A DNA stretch of 64,000 bases from Haloarcula ordinaria (GCF_029338275.1 NZ_CP119789.1:1922001-1986000), one strand, 5' to 3'; counted from the stretch's first letter, positions 9,070-19,589 are shown. A program made the numbers and translations. The notes: generated by a model not told the origin, from the sequence alone.

Positions 9070-9815
9070 TGTTCCAACCGCGGGTCGCGCTGGCGAGTCT
9101 CAGCGGCGAGGCCGACGCGACGTGGGCCAGAGACGGTGCCGAGCACGCCGGCTGTGCGTTCCTGGGCGGCATCTCGCTCGACGACGCGACCAGAGCGGCC
9201 GCCCGTCGACTCGTCGACCGCGACCGGTCGGAGTTCCTGCCGGACGACCCGATGGCCTTCGTCGACAGGCAGCTCGCCGCCATTCGGGACGTCCCCGTTC
9301 GCCCTGCATTCAACGTGCGGAGCACCACCACCGAGGCGACAGAGCGGGCAGCCCGGGTCTGTGCCGACCACGGTGCGATTCTCGAACTGAATGCACACTG
9401 CCGCCAGGATGAGATGTGCGCTGCCGGTGCTGGAGAGACCATCCTCCGAGACCCCGACCGACTGGCGGCCCACGTCCGGACAGCCAGCCGGGCGGGCGCG
9501 CCGGTCTCGGTGAAAGTCAGAGCGGAGGTCGACGGCGTCGACTTGGGTTCCGTGGCCGAAACGATCGACACGGCCGGTGCGTCGGCCATCCACGTCGACG
9601 CGATGGACTCCGAGGCCGTCGTCGCCGACGTCGTCGACGCTGCCTCGTTGTTCGTCATCGCGAACAACGGCGTTCGCGGGCGGGCGACCGCGCGTGAGTA
9701 CCTGGAATTCGGGGCCGACGCGGTCAGCGTCGGGCGGCCGAGCGACGACCCCGACGTCCTCCGTGCGGTCCGGGAGGCCGTCGACGACTGGTTCACCCAG
9801 GAGGTGTCCCGGTGA
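9069..9815 (+). CDS. Dihydrouridine-synthase-related TIM-barrel protein (archaeal nifR3-like)
   Basis: This 248-residue flavin-binding TIM-barrel protein is shorter than true tRNA-dihydrouridine synthases (about 320). Visible are AFNVRSTTTEATERAARV, ELNAHCRQDEMCAAGAGE (in the place of the NxGCP active-site loop, here with Cys residues HCRQDEMCAAG), PVSVKVRAEVDG (KxR of the phosphate/FMN site), and NNGVRG with GADAVSVGRPS near the end. It lacks the tRNA-binding helical domain of DusB. Archaeal relatives are annotated only as putative TIM-barrel proteins. The ATG overlaps the cofD stop and the gene is followed by a CitG-like gene, hinting at a cofactor rather than tRNA role. Confidence 0.8.
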   Translation: MFQPRVALASLSGEADATWARDGAEHAGCAFLGGISLDDATRAAARRLVDRDRSEFLPDDPMAFVDRQLAAIRDVPVRPAFNVRSTTTEATERAARVCADHGAILELNAHCRQDEMCAAGAGETILRDPDRLAAHVRTASRAGAPVSVKVRAEVDGVDLGSVAETIDTAGASAIHVDAMDSEAVVADVVDAASLFVIANNGVRGRATAREYLEFGADAVSVGRPSDDPDVLRAVREAVDDWFTQEVSR

Positions 9816-10651
9816 CTGGTCGTTCCGTCGCCCAGAACGCCGAACTCGCCCTGCTGCTGGAAGTCACCGGGACGCCCAAGCCGGGCAACGTTGACCGGGA
9901 GCGCGACTACGACGACCTCCGGTTCGAGCACTTCATGGCCGGCGCTGTAGGCGCACGTCCAGGTCTTGAGCTCGCGGCGGACGGCGAGCGGGTCGGCCAC
10001 GCCTTCGAGCGGGCCGTCGCCGGGATGGCCGACCAGTCGGCCGGCAACACACAGTTCGGCGCGCTGCTGCTGCTGGCGCCCCTCGTCGCCGCGTCGAACG
10101 AGGACGCGCTGTCACCCGACGGTGTCGACGCTGTCGCCCGGGCGACGACGGTCGCCGACGCCGCGGACTTCTACCGGGCGTTCGAACACGTCTCCGTCGC
10201 CGTCGAGGACCCGCCCGAGGGGCTGGAACCGCTCGACGTCCGGCGGGGGAGCGACGCAATTCCGGCCCTCGAAGCACGGGACCTGACGCTGTTCGACGTG
10301 ATGGAGCGAAGCGCGCCCGTCGACGGCGTCGCCGCCGAGTGGGTCGGGCAGTTCGAGCGGGTGTTCGACGCGGCCGAGTCGATTCTCGCGGATACGGGAC
10401 CGGTTCCAGACCGCGCCGCGCGAGCGTTTCTCGAACTGCTGGCCGCGGAACCCGACACGTTCGTCGTCAAGCGTCAGGACAACGCGACTGCGGAGGAGGT
10501 CCAGCGACGCGCACAGGCAGTCCTCGACGGCGAGGAGGATGCCACGGAACTGGCCGCGGAGTTCGTCGAACGCGACATCAACCCGGGAACGACGGCGGAC
10601 CTCGTCGCCGGGGCGCTGTTCGTCGCTCTCGACCGGGGGCTGGTCGTGTGA
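9812..10651 (+). CDS. Triphosphoribosyl-dephospho-CoA synthase family protein (CitG-like)
   Basis: This 279-residue all-helical protein carries the CitG/MdcB motifs: LLLEVTGTPKPGNVDRERDYDD at the start (metal/nucleotide site), AGNTQFGALLLLAPL, and a C-terminal DTFVVKRQDNATAEEV followed by FVERDINPGTTADLVAGALF. In bacteria the family makes the prosthetic group of citrate or malonate lyase from dephospho-CoA and ATP, but no citrate-lyase genes are visible. Archaeal homologues occur with cofactor genes. Here it starts with GTG overlapping the TIM-barrel gene by four bases and overlaps DUF447, so the substrate is probably a nucleotide-containing cofactor precursor. Confidence 0.85.
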   Translation: MTGRSVAQNAELALLLEVTGTPKPGNVDRERDYDDLRFEHFMAGAVGARPGLELAADGERVGHAFERAVAGMADQSAGNTQFGALLLLAPLVAASNEDALSPDGVDAVARATTVADAADFYRAFEHVSVAVEDPPEGLEPLDVRRGSDAIPALEARDLTLFDVMERSAPVDGVAAEWVGQFERVFDAAESILADTGPVPDRAARAFLELLAAEPDTFVVKRQDNATAEEVQRRAQAVLDGEEDATELAAEFVERDINPGTTADLVAGALFVALDRGLVV

Positions 10652-11256
10652 GCGACGACACCGAGGCGGCGGGGAGCGAAGTGGGGTGGCCGGTCGAACT
10701 GGCCGGCGTCACCGAGACCGTCGTGACGACGCTGGGGCCCAACGACCGCTGGAACGTGGCGGCGCTCGGGCTCCACGAACCCGGCGACGACGGCGTGGCG
10801 ACGGCGACGACCTGGGGCCGGACCCGGACCTGGCGGAACTTCTCGGAGCGTGGGGAGGGCTACGTCCAGTTCACCCGGGACCCGGTGGACTTCGTCGAGG
10901 CTGCCCTCGCCGTGCGCGAGGAGGCTGATCCGGTGCTCGACAGCGCCGACGCGTGGGCGCGAGCGGAGGTCGACCACAGAGCAGAGGGGACCGACGCGGG
11001 AACCCAATGGGTGAGGTGGGCGCTCCGGCCCGTCGAGACAGTGGTGCGTCGTCGCGTCGTCCCCACGACCAACCGTGGACACGCGGCCGTCGTCGAGGCG
11101 ACAGTAGCGGCGTCACGGCTCGATGTCGAGGCCTACGACCGCGAGACGCTGCTAGAGCGACTGCGGTACTTCGAGTCCGTGGTCGAGACCGCCGGGAGCG
11201 ACCGGGACCAGGCGGCGTTCGAGCGACTCGAAGCGCTCGTGGACACGAAGTGGTAA
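10648..11256 (+). CDS. DUF447 family protein
   Basis: This 202-residue protein starts at the GTG overlapping the previous stop (GTGA). It matches my recollection of DUF447, a small archaeal/methylotroph family with a split-barrel, flavin-reductase-like fold: [17 protein letters not shown] near the start, then [10 protein letters not shown] and [17 protein letters not shown]. Function is not established. Last gene of the cofD operon; the family is often next to CitG-like genes in organisms that use pterin-type C1 carriers. The following 210 bases to rps17e hold only the rps17e promoter. Confidence 0.78.
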   Translation: MSDDTEAAGSEVGWPVELAGVTETVVTTLGPNDRWNVAALGLHEPGDDGVATATTWGRTRTWRNFSERGEGYVQFTRDPVDFVEAALAVREEADPVLDSADAWARAEVDHRAEGTDAGTQWVRWALRPVETVVRRRVVPTTNRGHAAVVEATVAASRLDVEAYDRETLLERLRYFESVVETAGSDRDQAAFERLEALVDTKW

Positions 11257-11436
11257 CGAACAGGCGACACAACCGGGGGACGACGTGCTGTGTCGCACTC
11301 ACGCGGGACACGCCGCCGCGACGAATCAGGACACGGCCAGCGCTTGCCCCGGATTGCTTCATAAACTCTCGGCCGGATGCCAAGGCCCTGGCACGGGGTC
11401 GACTCTCGACTGGAACCGCGACATGCGTTTCGAACC

Positions 11437-11446
11437 CTTTTTGAGT
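11437..11446 (+). promoter_or_regulatory. rps17e TATA-like element
   Basis: CCCTTTTTGA lies about 27 bases before the rps17e ATG, giving a leaderless transcript. The rest of the 211-base gap from DUF447 (11257-11436) shows no open frame, repeat or RNA motif I can recognise. Confidence 0.4.
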
Positions 11447-11467
11447 GCCACAGAGCAAGGAACGCGC

Positions 11468-11659
11468 ATGGCAATCAAACCCGCCTACGTCAAGAAGACA
11501 GGGCGACTCCTGATGGAACGATACCCGGACGCGTTCGGCGCCGACTTCGAGCACAACAAGGAAGTCGTCCAGGAAGTGACCAACATCGAGTCCAAGGGCG
11601 TTCGCAACCGCATCGCCGGCTACGTCACTCGCAAGCAGAACGCCGCCGTCGAAGCGTAA
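11468..11659 (+). CDS. rps17e: 30S ribosomal protein S17e
   Basis: This 63-residue archaeal/eukaryotic small-subunit protein reads [20 protein letters not shown], then ..[19 protein letters not shown], both standard S17e signatures. Length is typical of archaeal S17e. It stands alone, convergent with the Mrp ATPase. The chosen ATG is the only one that yields the conserved N-terminus; an upstream in-frame extension is noise. Confidence 0.96.
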   Translation: MAIKPAYVKKTGRLLMERYPDAFGADFEHNKEVVQEVTNIESKGVRNRIAGYVTRKQNAAVEA

Positions 11660-11697
11660 TCTGTCTGTTCTTCTTCGCTACTCGCGACGCCCGGTAG

Positions 11698-12765
<1,068 letters not shown>

Positions 12766-12816
12766 GTCATGCGGTAGGCCCGGGAGGTGCGATAAGGATT
12801 GTGACCCCCGGCGCGG

Positions 12817-13128
12817 TCACGGGCGACGGAAGACGTAGGCGACGGCGTCCTCCCCCTCGTCGGTCCGGACACGAAGCTCACCGGCGTCGTGGTCGAACTC
12901 GAGGTGGTCGGCCGGACCGGTAAAGGAGTGTAACGGCATCCCTGCGTCGACGTGTCCGTCCGCGGTGACGGTGACGTGCGTCTGGCTCCCGAAGCGCGCC
13001 CGGAGGCTCCCGTCGTCCATCTCGTCGACGGCTTCGACGTCGGCGAACTGTTCGAGCGCCCGTCGCAGGGCCGTCCGGTCGGTCGGGTCGACGACGGTGC
13101 CGCCGTCCGTACGCAGGGGTCGGCGCAT
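12817..13128 (-). CDS. Conserved haloarchaeal hypothetical protein
   Basis: This 103-residue acidic protein (MRRPLRTDGGTVVDPTDR...) has no catalytic motif I recognise. Pattern: a short helix (RTALRRALEQFADVEAVDEM) then about seven predicted beta strands (SLRARFG, THVTVTADGHVDAG, DHLEFDHDAGELRVR, AVAYVFRRP), suggesting a small beta-sandwich or barrel. Codon use and acidity match neighbours, so it is a real gene. It lies upstream of mrp on the same strand with a 51-base gap, and divergent from the tRNA-Ser/ribosomal cluster. Confidence 0.75.
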   Translation of the reverse strand: MRRPLRTDGGTVVDPTDRTALRRALEQFADVEAVDEMDDGSLRARFGSQTHVTVTADGHVDAGMPLHSFTGPADHLEFDHDAGELRVRTDEGEDAVAYVFRRP

Positions 13129-13242
13129 GGTCGTGCTGCGGTCGCCGTCCTCATAGCCGTTTGGCCGACAGCCCGGTCGGTCCGTGTCTCACCGACACAG
13201 GGCGTCTGCGGAACGTTCTCGTGGGCGCGGTGCTTCGTTGCG

Positions 13243-13338
13243 TTTAAATACAACCCCGGAATACTGTCGGGTACACTCGTGTAGGGGGAGCGCCCCCGAG
13301 TCCGTGCGACGCGGGCGCGAGTCTCCGAGAAAGCGTGT
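13243..13338 (+). promoter_or_regulatory. Promoter and leader of the tRNA-Ser / rps13 cluster
   Basis: A good TATA box TTTAAATA (13243-13250) is followed by a leader containing the perfect 5-bp hairpin GGGGG-AGCG-CCCCC (13284-13297). Initiation about 25 bases after the TATA centre would give a leader of about 65 bases before the tRNA. No other promoter is obvious before rps13, so tRNA-Ser and the ribosomal genes may share a precursor transcript. Confidence 0.5.
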
Positions 13339-13423
13339 GTCGTGGTAGCCAAGCCTGGCCCAAGGCGCAGGGTTGCTAACTCTGTGGCGTACAGCCTCCT
13401 GGGTTCGAATCCCAGCCACGACG
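13339..13423 (+). tRNA. tRNA-Ser (anticodon GCT)
   Basis: 85 bases with a class II (long variable arm) fold: acceptor GTCGTGG/CCACGAC, anticodon stem CAGGG/CTCTG with loop TTGCTAA (anticodon GCT, reads AGC/AGU), a variable arm, T-arm CTGGGTTCGAATCCCAG and discriminator G73, as expected for serine. No encoded CCA and no intron. The rps13 ATG follows 22 bases later. Confidence 0.96.
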
Positions 13424-13445
13424 CTCACCCAACGATTACCCACAT

Positions 13446-13979
13446 ATGAGTGCAGAAGACCCCAACCCGGACGAGGACGCGGATGCCGAAGAGGAGGACA
13501 TCCGCTACTTCGTCCGCATCGGACAGACCGACCTCGACGGCACCAAGTCCGTCGAGCGAGCGCTGACAGAACTGAACGGTATCGGCCACCGCGCCGCCCG
13601 CGTCATCGCCGAGACGGCAGGCGTCGACCGGCGCGCGGTCTTCGGCAAACTCGACGACGACGTCATCGACGAGGTCGTCGACGCAGTCGAGAGCTACGCT
13701 GACTCGGTCCCGGAGTGGATGACCAACCACCAGAAGGACTACTTCAGTGGCGAGTCCACCCACGAGACCGGCAACGACCTCCAGCTCACCCGCCGGCAGG
13801 ACATCAACCGCATGAAGATGATCGACTCCTACCGCGGCGTCCGCCACAAGCGCGGCCAGAAGGTCCGCGGCCAGCGAACCAAGTCCACCGGCCGGACGGA
13901 GGGCACCATCGGTGTCAACGTCGAGGCCATCAAGGAAGAGCAGGCTGAGGAAGCCGCCGCAGCGGAGGATGACGAATAA
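13446..13979 (+). CDS. rps13: 30S ribosomal protein S13
   Basis: This 177-residue head protein of the small subunit contacts 5S/tRNA region bridges. Signatures are the acidic haloarchaeal N-terminus, then YFVRIGQTDLDGTKSVERAL, LNGIGHRAARVIAE, LTRRQDINRMKMIDSYRGVR and KRGQKVRGQRTKSTGR. Its last base overlaps the rps4 ATG (TAATG), in the order rps13-rps4-rps11-rpoD that is standard in archaea. Confidence 0.98.
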   Translation: MSAEDPNPDEDADAEEEDIRYFVRIGQTDLDGTKSVERALTELNGIGHRAARVIAETAGVDRRAVFGKLDDDVIDEVVDAVESYADSVPEWMTNHQKDYFSGESTHETGNDLQLTRRQDINRMKMIDSYRGVRHKRGQKVRGQRTKSTGRTEGTIGVNVEAIKEEQAEEAAAAEDDE

Positions 13980-14494
13980 TGGCACTCGGCTCTAACACCA
14001 AGTTCTACGAGACGCCGAACCACCCGTTCCAGGGCGAGCGCATCGCCGACGAGAAGAACTTGAGCGGGCGCTACGGCCTGAAGAACAAGGAAGAGCTCTG
14101 GCGCGCGCAGTCCGAACTGCGCGGCTACCGCCGCGAGGCCCGGAAGCTACTGGGCCGTGCCGGCGAACACGAGACAGAGGCCGAGGAGTTCCTCGCGCGG
14201 CTCCAGCGCTACGGCATCCTCAGCGAGACGGACGCGCTGGACGACGTCCTGTCGCTGGACGTCACCGACGTGCTCGAGCGCCGACTCCAGACGGTCGCCT
14301 ACCGCAAGGGCTACGGCAACACGCCCGAGCAGGCCCGTCAGTTCATCGTCCACGGCCACATCGTGCTTGACGGCCAGCGCGTCACGCGCCCGTCGATGAA
14401 AGTCGACGTCGCCGTCGAGGACACCATCGGCTTCGACGAGAACAGCTCGCTGTCGGACGAACTCCACCCCGCCCGAGCGGAGGCCCAAGAATGA
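13979..14494 (+). CDS. rps4: 30S ribosomal protein S4
   Basis: This 171-residue primary 16S rRNA-binding protein shows [16 protein letters not shown] near the start, [15 protein letters not shown], and the S4 RNA-binding domain [21 protein letters not shown] with VTRPSMKV. It overlaps rps11 by four bases (ATGA), indicating translational coupling within the operon. Confidence 0.98.
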   Translation: MALGSNTKFYETPNHPFQGERIADEKNLSGRYGLKNKEELWRAQSELRGYRREARKLLGRAGEHETEAEEFLARLQRYGILSETDALDDVLSLDVTDVLERRLQTVAYRKGYGNTPEQARQFIVHGHIVLDGQRVTRPSMKVDVAVEDTIGFDENSSLSDELHPARAEAQE

Positions 14495-14883
14495 GCGAAT
14501 CTGAGAACGACGGCATCTGGGGCATCGCCCACGTCCACGCATCGTTCAACAACACCATCATCACCATCACCGACCAGACCGGCGCGGAGACGCTCGCGAA
14601 GAGCTCCGGCGGGACGGTCGTCAAGCAGAACCGCGACGAGGCCTCGCCCTACGCGGCCATGCAGATGGCCGAGGTCGTCGCCGAGAAGGCGCTCGACCGT
14701 GGCATCGAAGGTGTCGACGTCCGCGTCCGCGGCCCCGGCGGGAACCAGCAGACCTCCCCCGGGCCGGGCGCGCAGGCGACCATCCGAGCGCTGGCCCGTG
14801 CCGGCCTCGAGATCGGTCGCATCGAGGACGTCACGCCGACGCCGCACGACGGCACTCGCGCACCCAAGAACTCCGGATTCTAA
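14491..14883 (+). CDS. rps11: 30S ribosomal protein S11
   Basis: This 130-residue platform protein contains [40 protein letters not shown] and the C-terminal [17 protein letters not shown], all diagnostic of archaeal S11. Three bases separate it from rpoD. Confidence 0.98.
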   Translation: MSESENDGIWGIAHVHASFNNTIITITDQTGAETLAKSSGGTVVKQNRDEASPYAAMQMAEVVAEKALDRGIEGVDVRVRGPGGNQQTSPGPGAQATIRALARAGLEIGRIEDVTPTPHDGTRAPKNSGF

Positions 14884-14886
14884 CCA

Positions 14887-15666
14887 ATGACACAGGACTA
14901 CGAGGTCGAGTTCGTCGAACGCGGCGAGCGGGAGAGTCTGTTCCTCGTGCGCGGCATCACGCCCGCGTTCGCCAACGGCATCCGCCGTGCGATGATCGCT
15001 GACGTGCCGACGTTCAGTATCGACACCGTCCGCGTCATCGAGAACACCAGCGTGATGTTCAACGAGCAGATCGGACTCCGACTGGGACTCGTCCCGCTGA
15101 CGACCGACCTCGACGACTTCGAGGTCGGCGACGAGGTGACGCTGTCGCTGTCGGTCGACGGGCCGAACACGGCCTACTCCAGTGACCTCGTCTCCAGTGA
15201 CGCGATGGTCGAACCCGCCGACGACAACATCCCCATCATCGACCTGAAGGAGGGCCAGCGCCTCGAAGTCGAGGCCGAAGCCGTCCTCGACACTGGTCGG
15301 GAACACGCGAAACACCAGGGCGGCGTGGCCGTCGGCTACCGCCACCTGCAGCGCGTGTCCGTCGTGGGCGACAAAGGCGAGTTCGAGGACGACGACCCGA
15401 ACATCCTTCGGGGCGTCATCGAGGAGCAGGCCGCCGAGCACGCGGCCGGCGACGCCACGGACGGCGACCTCGTTCGGACCGCCGAGTTCGGCAACGACCT
15501 CCGGAACCGCTATCCGGGCAAAGAACTCGAGGTGGAGGACGTCGAGAACGCCTTCGTCTTCCACGTCGAGACCGACGGGTCGTTCACCACCGACGAACTG
15601 GTCCTGCGCGCGGTCGAGTCGCTGCGTGACCGCGCGACGGAACTGAAAGACGCAATCCAGCTGTAA
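14887..15666 (+). CDS. rpoD: DNA-directed RNA polymerase subunit D
   Basis: This 259-residue homologue of Rpb3/alpha nucleates polymerase assembly with subunit L. It contains [20 protein letters not shown] (alpha motif), [13 protein letters not shown], and [14 protein letters not shown]. Many archaeal RpoD proteins carry Fe-S clusters in domain 3, but I find no cysteine anywhere in this protein, so it belongs to the cluster-free type. The insert from about 165 to 210 keeps the domain's length without ligands. tRNA-Leu follows after a 103-base gap. Confidence 0.97.
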   Translation: MTQDYEVEFVERGERESLFLVRGITPAFANGIRRAMIADVPTFSIDTVRVIENTSVMFNEQIGLRLGLVPLTTDLDDFEVGDEVTLSLSVDGPNTAYSSDLVSSDAMVEPADDNIPIIDLKEGQRLEVEAEAVLDTGREHAKHQGGVAVGYRHLQRVSVVGDKGEFEDDDPNILRGVIEEQAAEHAAGDATDGDLVRTAEFGNDLRNRYPGKELEVEDVENAFVFHVETDGSFTTDELVLRAVESLRDRATELKDAIQL

Positions 15667-15769
15667 GCACAGATGCCCCGTAACACACCCACGCCGCCGA
15701 TGACCGCCCGCCCCCCGAGCGCGAGGACCGAAAGGGGTTTTACGGGGCACGAAAAACCCAAGAATGCAA

Positions 15770-15854
15770 GCAGGGATAGCCAAGTCTGGCCAACGGCGCA
15801 GCGTTCAGGGCGCTGTCCCGTAGGGGTCCGCAGGTTCAAATCCTGCTCCCTGCA
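15770..15854 (+). tRNA. tRNA-Leu (anticodon CAG)
   Basis: 85-base class II tRNA: acceptor GCAGGGA/TCCCTGC, anticodon stem CAGCG/CGCTG with loop TTCAGGG (anticodon CAG, reads CUG), long variable arm, T-arm GCAGGTTCAAATCCTGC, discriminator A73. It is embedded in the ribosomal cluster between rpoD and rpl18e; the L18e Shine-Dalgarno (AAAGGAGG) begins only about 11 bases after it, so 3' processing of the tRNA would set the 5' end of the L18e message. Confidence 0.96.
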
Positions 15855-15878
15855 CTTTTCCTACAAAGGAGGAACGCT

Positions 15879-16229
15879 ATGAGTAAGACGAATCCGAGAC
15901 TCAGTAGTCTCATCGCCGACCTGAAGTCGGCCGCCCGGTCGTCGGGCGGCGCTGTCTGGGGCGACGTCGCCGAGCGCTTAGAGAAGCCCCGGCGCACACA
16001 CGCGGAAGTCAACCTGGGCCGCATCGAGCGGTACGCACAGGAAGACGAGACCGTCGTGGTGCCGGGCAAGGTGCTTGGCTCCGGTGTCCTGCAGAAGGAC
16101 GTCACCGTCGCCGCCGTCGACTTCTCCGGAACCGCCGAGAAGAAGATCGACCAGGTTGGAGAGGCTGTATCGCTCGAACAGGCAATCGAAAACAACCCCG
16201 AGGGCTCTCACGTCCGGGTGATCCGATGA
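15879..16229 (+). CDS. rpl18e: 50S ribosomal protein L18e
   Basis: This 116-residue archaeal L18e reads [20 protein letters not shown], then [30 protein letters not shown], and ends [10 protein letters not shown] strong AAAGGAGG lies about 8 bases before the ATG, unusual among the mostly leaderless genes here and consistent with a leader created behind tRNA-Leu. It overlaps rpl13 by four bases. Confidence 0.97.
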   Translation: MSKTNPRLSSLIADLKSAARSSGGAVWGDVAERLEKPRRTHAEVNLGRIERYAQEDETVVVPGKVLGSGVLQKDVTVAAVDFSGTAEKKIDQVGEAVSLEQAIENNPEGSHVRVIR

Positions 16230-16705
16230 GCATCGCAGAGTTCGATGCGGACGTCGTCGTCGACGCCCGCGACTGCATCATGGGTCGGGTCGCCTCGAAG
16301 GTGGCGGAGAAAGCGCTCGACGGCCAGACGGTGGCCGTCGTCAACGCGGAACGCGCCGTCGTCACGGGCAGTGAGAACCAGATCAAAGAGAAGTACAAGA
16401 AGCGCGTCGACATCGGTGACGACAACGCGTACTTCTACCCGAAGCGACCGGACGGCATCTTCAAGCGCTCGATCCGCGGCATGCTTCCGCACAAGAAGCC
16501 CCGCGGTCGCGAAGCGTTCGAGAACGTCCGTGTCTACGTCGGCAACCCGTACGAGGACGGCGCTGGCTGGGGCCAGCGAGACGGAGACGGCGAAGCCGTC
16601 GAAGCAGAAGTCCTCGACGGGACCTCACTGGACCGACTCTCGAACATCAAGTTCGTCTCGCTGGCAGAAATCAGCGAGGCTCTTGGAGCGAACAAGACAT
16701 GGTAA
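16226..16705 (+). CDS. rpl13: 50S ribosomal protein L13
   Basis: This 159-residue early-assembly 23S rRNA protein contains [40 protein letters not shown] and ..[19 protein letters not shown], the archaeal/eukaryotic form. It overlaps the following rps9 by seven bases. Confidence 0.97.
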   Translation: MSIAEFDADVVVDARDCIMGRVASKVAEKALDGQTVAVVNAERAVVTGSENQIKEKYKKRVDIGDDNAYFYPKRPDGIFKRSIRGMLPHKKPRGREAFENVRVYVGNPYEDGAGWGQRDGDGEAVEAEVLDGTSLDRLSNIKFVSLAEISEALGANKTW

Positions 16706-17097
16706 CGAACACGTCAGGCAAGAAGAAGACGGCCGTCGCCCGCGCGACTATCCGCGAGGGCGAGGGGCGTGTGCGTATCGACTCCCAGCCGGTCGAACTG
16801 GTCGAACCGGAGCTGGCCCAGCTGAAGATGCTGGAGCCGTTCCGCATCGCCGAGGACGACATGCGAGACTCCATCGACGTCGAAGTGAGCGTCGAGGGCG
16901 GCGGGGTCATGGGCCAGGCAGACGCGGCCCGGACCGCCATCGCACGCGGCCTCGTCGAGTTCACCAACGACGCCGAACTCCGCGACGCGTACATGGAGTT
17001 CGACCGCTCGCTGCTGGTCAACGACGTTCGACAGTCAGAACCAAAGAAGTGGGGCGGCCCCGGCGCACGGGCTCGCTACCAGAAATCGTACCGCTGA
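16699..17097 (+). CDS. rps9: 30S ribosomal protein S9
   Basis: This 132-residue protein has a C-terminal tail that reaches the P-site tRNA. Visible are [40 protein letters not shown], and the basic end [17 protein letters not shown]. The first ATG overlaps the L13 end. Confidence 0.97.
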   Translation: MVTNTSGKKKTAVARATIREGEGRVRIDSQPVELVEPELAQLKMLEPFRIAEDDMRDSIDVEVSVEGGGVMGQADAARTAIARGLVEFTNDAELRDAYMEFDRSLLVNDVRQSEPKKWGGPGARARYQKSYR

Positions 17098-17109
17098 GGT
17101 GATGCAGGT

Positions 17110-17310
17110 ATGATGGTACCGGTTCGGTGTTTCACCTGTGGTAACGTCGTCGCCGAGCACTGGGAAGAGTTCAAGGCGCGTACGCGAGAAGCCGAGGACC
17201 CCGAGGACCCCGAGATGGTCCTCGACGAGCTCGGCGTCGACCGCCACTGCTGCCGTCGGATGCTCGTCTCGCACAAAGACCTCGTCGACATCGTTGCACC
17301 CTACCAATGA
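17110..17310 (+). CDS. rpoN: DNA-directed RNA polymerase subunit N
   Basis: This 66-residue Rpb10 homologue binds one zinc: [18 protein letters not shown] supplies CxxC, and [12 protein letters not shown] gives the adjacent Cys pair. It docks on subunit D/L. The next gene rpoK starts inside its stop codon (ATGA). Confidence 0.97.
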   Translation: MMVPVRCFTCGNVVAEHWEEFKARTREAEDPEDPEMVLDELGVDRHCCRRMLVSHKDLVDIVAPYQ

Positions 17311-17486
17311 ACGCACAGGAAAGCCGATACGAGAAGGCCCGCAAACTCGGCGCGCGAGCGCTGCAGCTGGCCCACGGCGCGCCCGTGCTCATCGAGACGG
17401 AGCACACCCAGCCGATACTCATCGCTGCCGAAGAGTACGACGCCGGTGTGCTCCCCTTCACCGTCAAGCGAGGTGACCACAAGTGA
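17307..17486 (+). CDS. rpoK: DNA-directed RNA polymerase subunit K
   Basis: This 59-residue Rpb6/omega homologue starts at the ATG that overlaps the rpoN stop. It reads [20 protein letters not shown], then [12 protein letters not shown] and [15 protein letters not shown], the omega-type clamp that stabilises the largest subunit. Its stop overlaps the GTG of enolase by four bases, so rpoN-rpoK-eno-rps2 are tightly coupled. Confidence 0.97.
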   Translation: MNAQESRYEKARKLGARALQLAHGAPVLIETEHTQPILIAAEEYDAGVLPFTVKRGDHK

Positions 17487-18688
17487 CGCTCATCACGGAC
17501 GTCCGACTCCGCCGCATCCTCGACTCCCGCGGGAACGCGACCGTCGAGGCCGACGTCGTCACGGAGAGTGGTGGTTTCGGGCGCGGGAAGGCACCGAGCG
17601 GTGCAAGTACCGGCGAATACGAGGCCATCGAACTCCCGGCCAACGAGTCGATAGCGAAGGCCCGCGAAGAGGCCATCCCGCGACTCGTCGGGGAAGTCCA
17701 CGCCGGCAACCAGCGTGACGTCGACGCGGCGCTCCACGCCGCCGACGGCACCGACGACTTCTCGGGCATCGGCGCCAACAGCGCCGTCGCCATCTCGATG
17801 GCGGCCGCGAAGGCCGGTGCCGACGTGCTGGGCGCACCGCTGTTCCAGCACCTCGGTGGCACCTTCCGTGGCAACGAGTACCCGACGCCGCTGGGTAATA
17901 TCATCGGCGGCGGCGAACACGCCGCGGACGCCACCAACATCCAGGAGTTCCTCGCGGCCCCGGTCGGCGCACCGAGTGTCGAGGAGGCCGTCTTCGCCAA
18001 CGCCGCGGTCCACCAGGAGGTCCACGACATCCTGATGGCCCGCGACCTGCCATCCGGCAAGGGCGACGAGGGCGCCTGGGCGCCATCGATTTCGGACGAC
18101 GAAGCGTTCGAGATCATGGCCGAAGCCGTCGAGACGGTGGCCGACGACTTTGGCTTCGCCATCTCCTTCGGCCTCGACGTCGCCGGCGCGGAGCTGTACG
18201 ACGACGAGGAAGACGGCTACGTCTACGACGACCAGGTCCGCTCCACCGAGGAGCAGATCGACTACATCGCCGAGAAGGTCCAGGAGTACGACCTCGTCTA
18301 CGTCGAGGACCCCCTCGACGAGAACGACTACGAGGCCTTCGCCGACCTCACCGAGCGGGTCGGCGACCAGACGCTCGTCTGTGGCGACGACCTCTTCGTG
18401 ACGAACGTCGAGCGCCTGCAGAGCGGTATCAGCGTCGGCGCTGGGAACTCCATCCTCATCAAGCCCAACCAGATCGGGACGTTGACCGACGCGGTCGACG
18501 CTATCGAACTGGCGACGGAGAACGGCTACGAATCGGTCGTCTCCCACCGCAGCGGCGAGACCGAGGACACGACCATCGCACACCTCGCCGTCGCGACCGC
18601 GGCCCCGTTCATCAAGACGGGCGCGGTCGGCGGCGAACGCACAGCCAAACTGAACGAACTCATCCGTATCGAAGATAACGCAGTATGA
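17483..18688 (+). CDS. eno: Enolase (phosphopyruvate hydratase)
   Basis: This 401-residue enolase interconverts 2-phosphoglycerate and phosphoenolpyruvate. N-terminal [19 protein letters not shown] and [17 protein letters not shown] loop ([16 protein letters not shown]), metal ligands in [20 protein letters not shown] and CGDDLFVTN, catalytic Lys in LIKPNQIGT, and [18 protein letters not shown] near the end. GTG start overlapping rpoK. Its placement among polymerase and ribosomal genes is common in archaea. Confidence 0.98.
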   Translation: MTLITDVRLRRILDSRGNATVEADVVTESGGFGRGKAPSGASTGEYEAIELPANESIAKAREEAIPRLVGEVHAGNQRDVDAALHAADGTDDFSGIGANSAVAISMAAAKAGADVLGAPLFQHLGGTFRGNEYPTPLGNIIGGGEHAADATNIQEFLAAPVGAPSVEEAVFANAAVHQEVHDILMARDLPSGKGDEGAWAPSISDDEAFEIMAEAVETVADDFGFAISFGLDVAGAELYDDEEDGYVYDDQVRSTEEQIDYIAEKVQEYDLVYVEDPLDENDYEAFADLTERVGDQTLVCGDDLFVTNVERLQSGISVGAGNSILIKPNQIGTLTDAVDAIELATENGYESVVSHRSGETEDTTIAHLAVATAAPFIKTGAVGGERTAKLNELIRIEDNAV

Positions 18689-19500
18689 GCGGCAACGAAA
18701 AAGAAGGGCTCGACGCGGCGGACTCCGACTACGACCCGTCCACCGAGGACGAGGAGACGGACGCCGACGCCGAACCCGAGACGGCCGACGAACAGGTCGC
18801 CGACGCCGAGGAGAGTCCCCCGGCCGAGGCCGAAGCAGCAACCGACGCACCCGACGCCGAGGAAGACGAAGACGCGGGCCCACAGCTCGACGAAGACGTC
18901 ATGCCCGGCGAACAGGAGGAAGCGGACCTCCTCATCGCCGTCGAGGACTACCTCGGCGCCGGCGTCCACATCGGGACCCAGCAGAAGACCAAGGACATGG
19001 AGCGGTTCATCCACCGCGTCCGGACCGACGGGCTCTACGTGCTGGACGTCTCGATGACCGACGAGCGCATCCGCACGGCCGCGGACTTCCTGGCCAACTA
19101 CGAGCCCGAGCAGATCCTCGTGGCTTCCTCGCGCCAGTACGGCCGGTTCCCGGCCGAGAAGTTCGCCGACGCCGTCGGCGCACGGGCCCGTACGGGCCGG
19201 TTCATCCCCGGCACGCTGACGAACCCGGACTACGACGGCTACATCGAACCCGATGTCGTGGTCGTCACCGACCCCATCGGTGACTCCCAGGCCGTCAAGG
19301 AGGCCATCACGGTCGGCATCCCGGTCATCGCGATGTGTGACTCGAACAACACCACGTCGAACGTCGACCTGGTCGTCCCGACGAACAACAAGGGGCGCAA
19401 GGCGCTGTCGGTCGTCTACTGGCTGCTGGCCAACGAGACGCTCGACCGCCGCGGTGCCGAGCCGTCCTACGGACTCGACGACTTCGAGTCCGAGATCTGA
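18685..19500 (+). CDS. rps2: 30S ribosomal protein S2 with acidic N-terminal extension
   Basis: This 271-residue protein has an S2 core that begins near residue 75 ([20 protein letters not shown]), followed by [39 protein letters not shown] and [19 protein letters not shown]. The first 70 residues are an almost uncharged-free run of Asp/Glu with Ala and Pro, typical of haloarchaeal S2 and predicted to be disordered. It overlaps the enolase stop by four bases and ends the operon. Confidence 0.97.
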   Translation: MSGNEKEGLDAADSDYDPSTEDEETDADAEPETADEQVADAEESPPAEAEAATDAPDAEEDEDAGPQLDEDVMPGEQEEADLLIAVEDYLGAGVHIGTQQKTKDMERFIHRVRTDGLYVLDVSMTDERIRTAADFLANYEPEQILVASSRQYGRFPAEKFADAVGARARTGRFIPGTLTNPDYDGYIEPDVVVVTDPIGDSQAVKEAITVGIPVIAMCDSNNTTSNVDLVVPTNNKGRKALSVVYWLLANETLDRRGAEPSYGLDDFESEI

Positions 19501-19589
19501 CGCCCGACGTTCGCACTTCGCTTCTGCGTCTCCGTAGCCGCCGGTCGCTGTCAAAAGACATAGATGCTCGCCAGGAGAACCTGTAGGCG

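Noticed and set aside
14338..15783. A 481-codon frame antisense to rps4, rps11 and rpoD
   Set aside because: It covers essential conserved genes and encodes only Val/Asp/Arg-rich noise; same GC-rich shadow effect.
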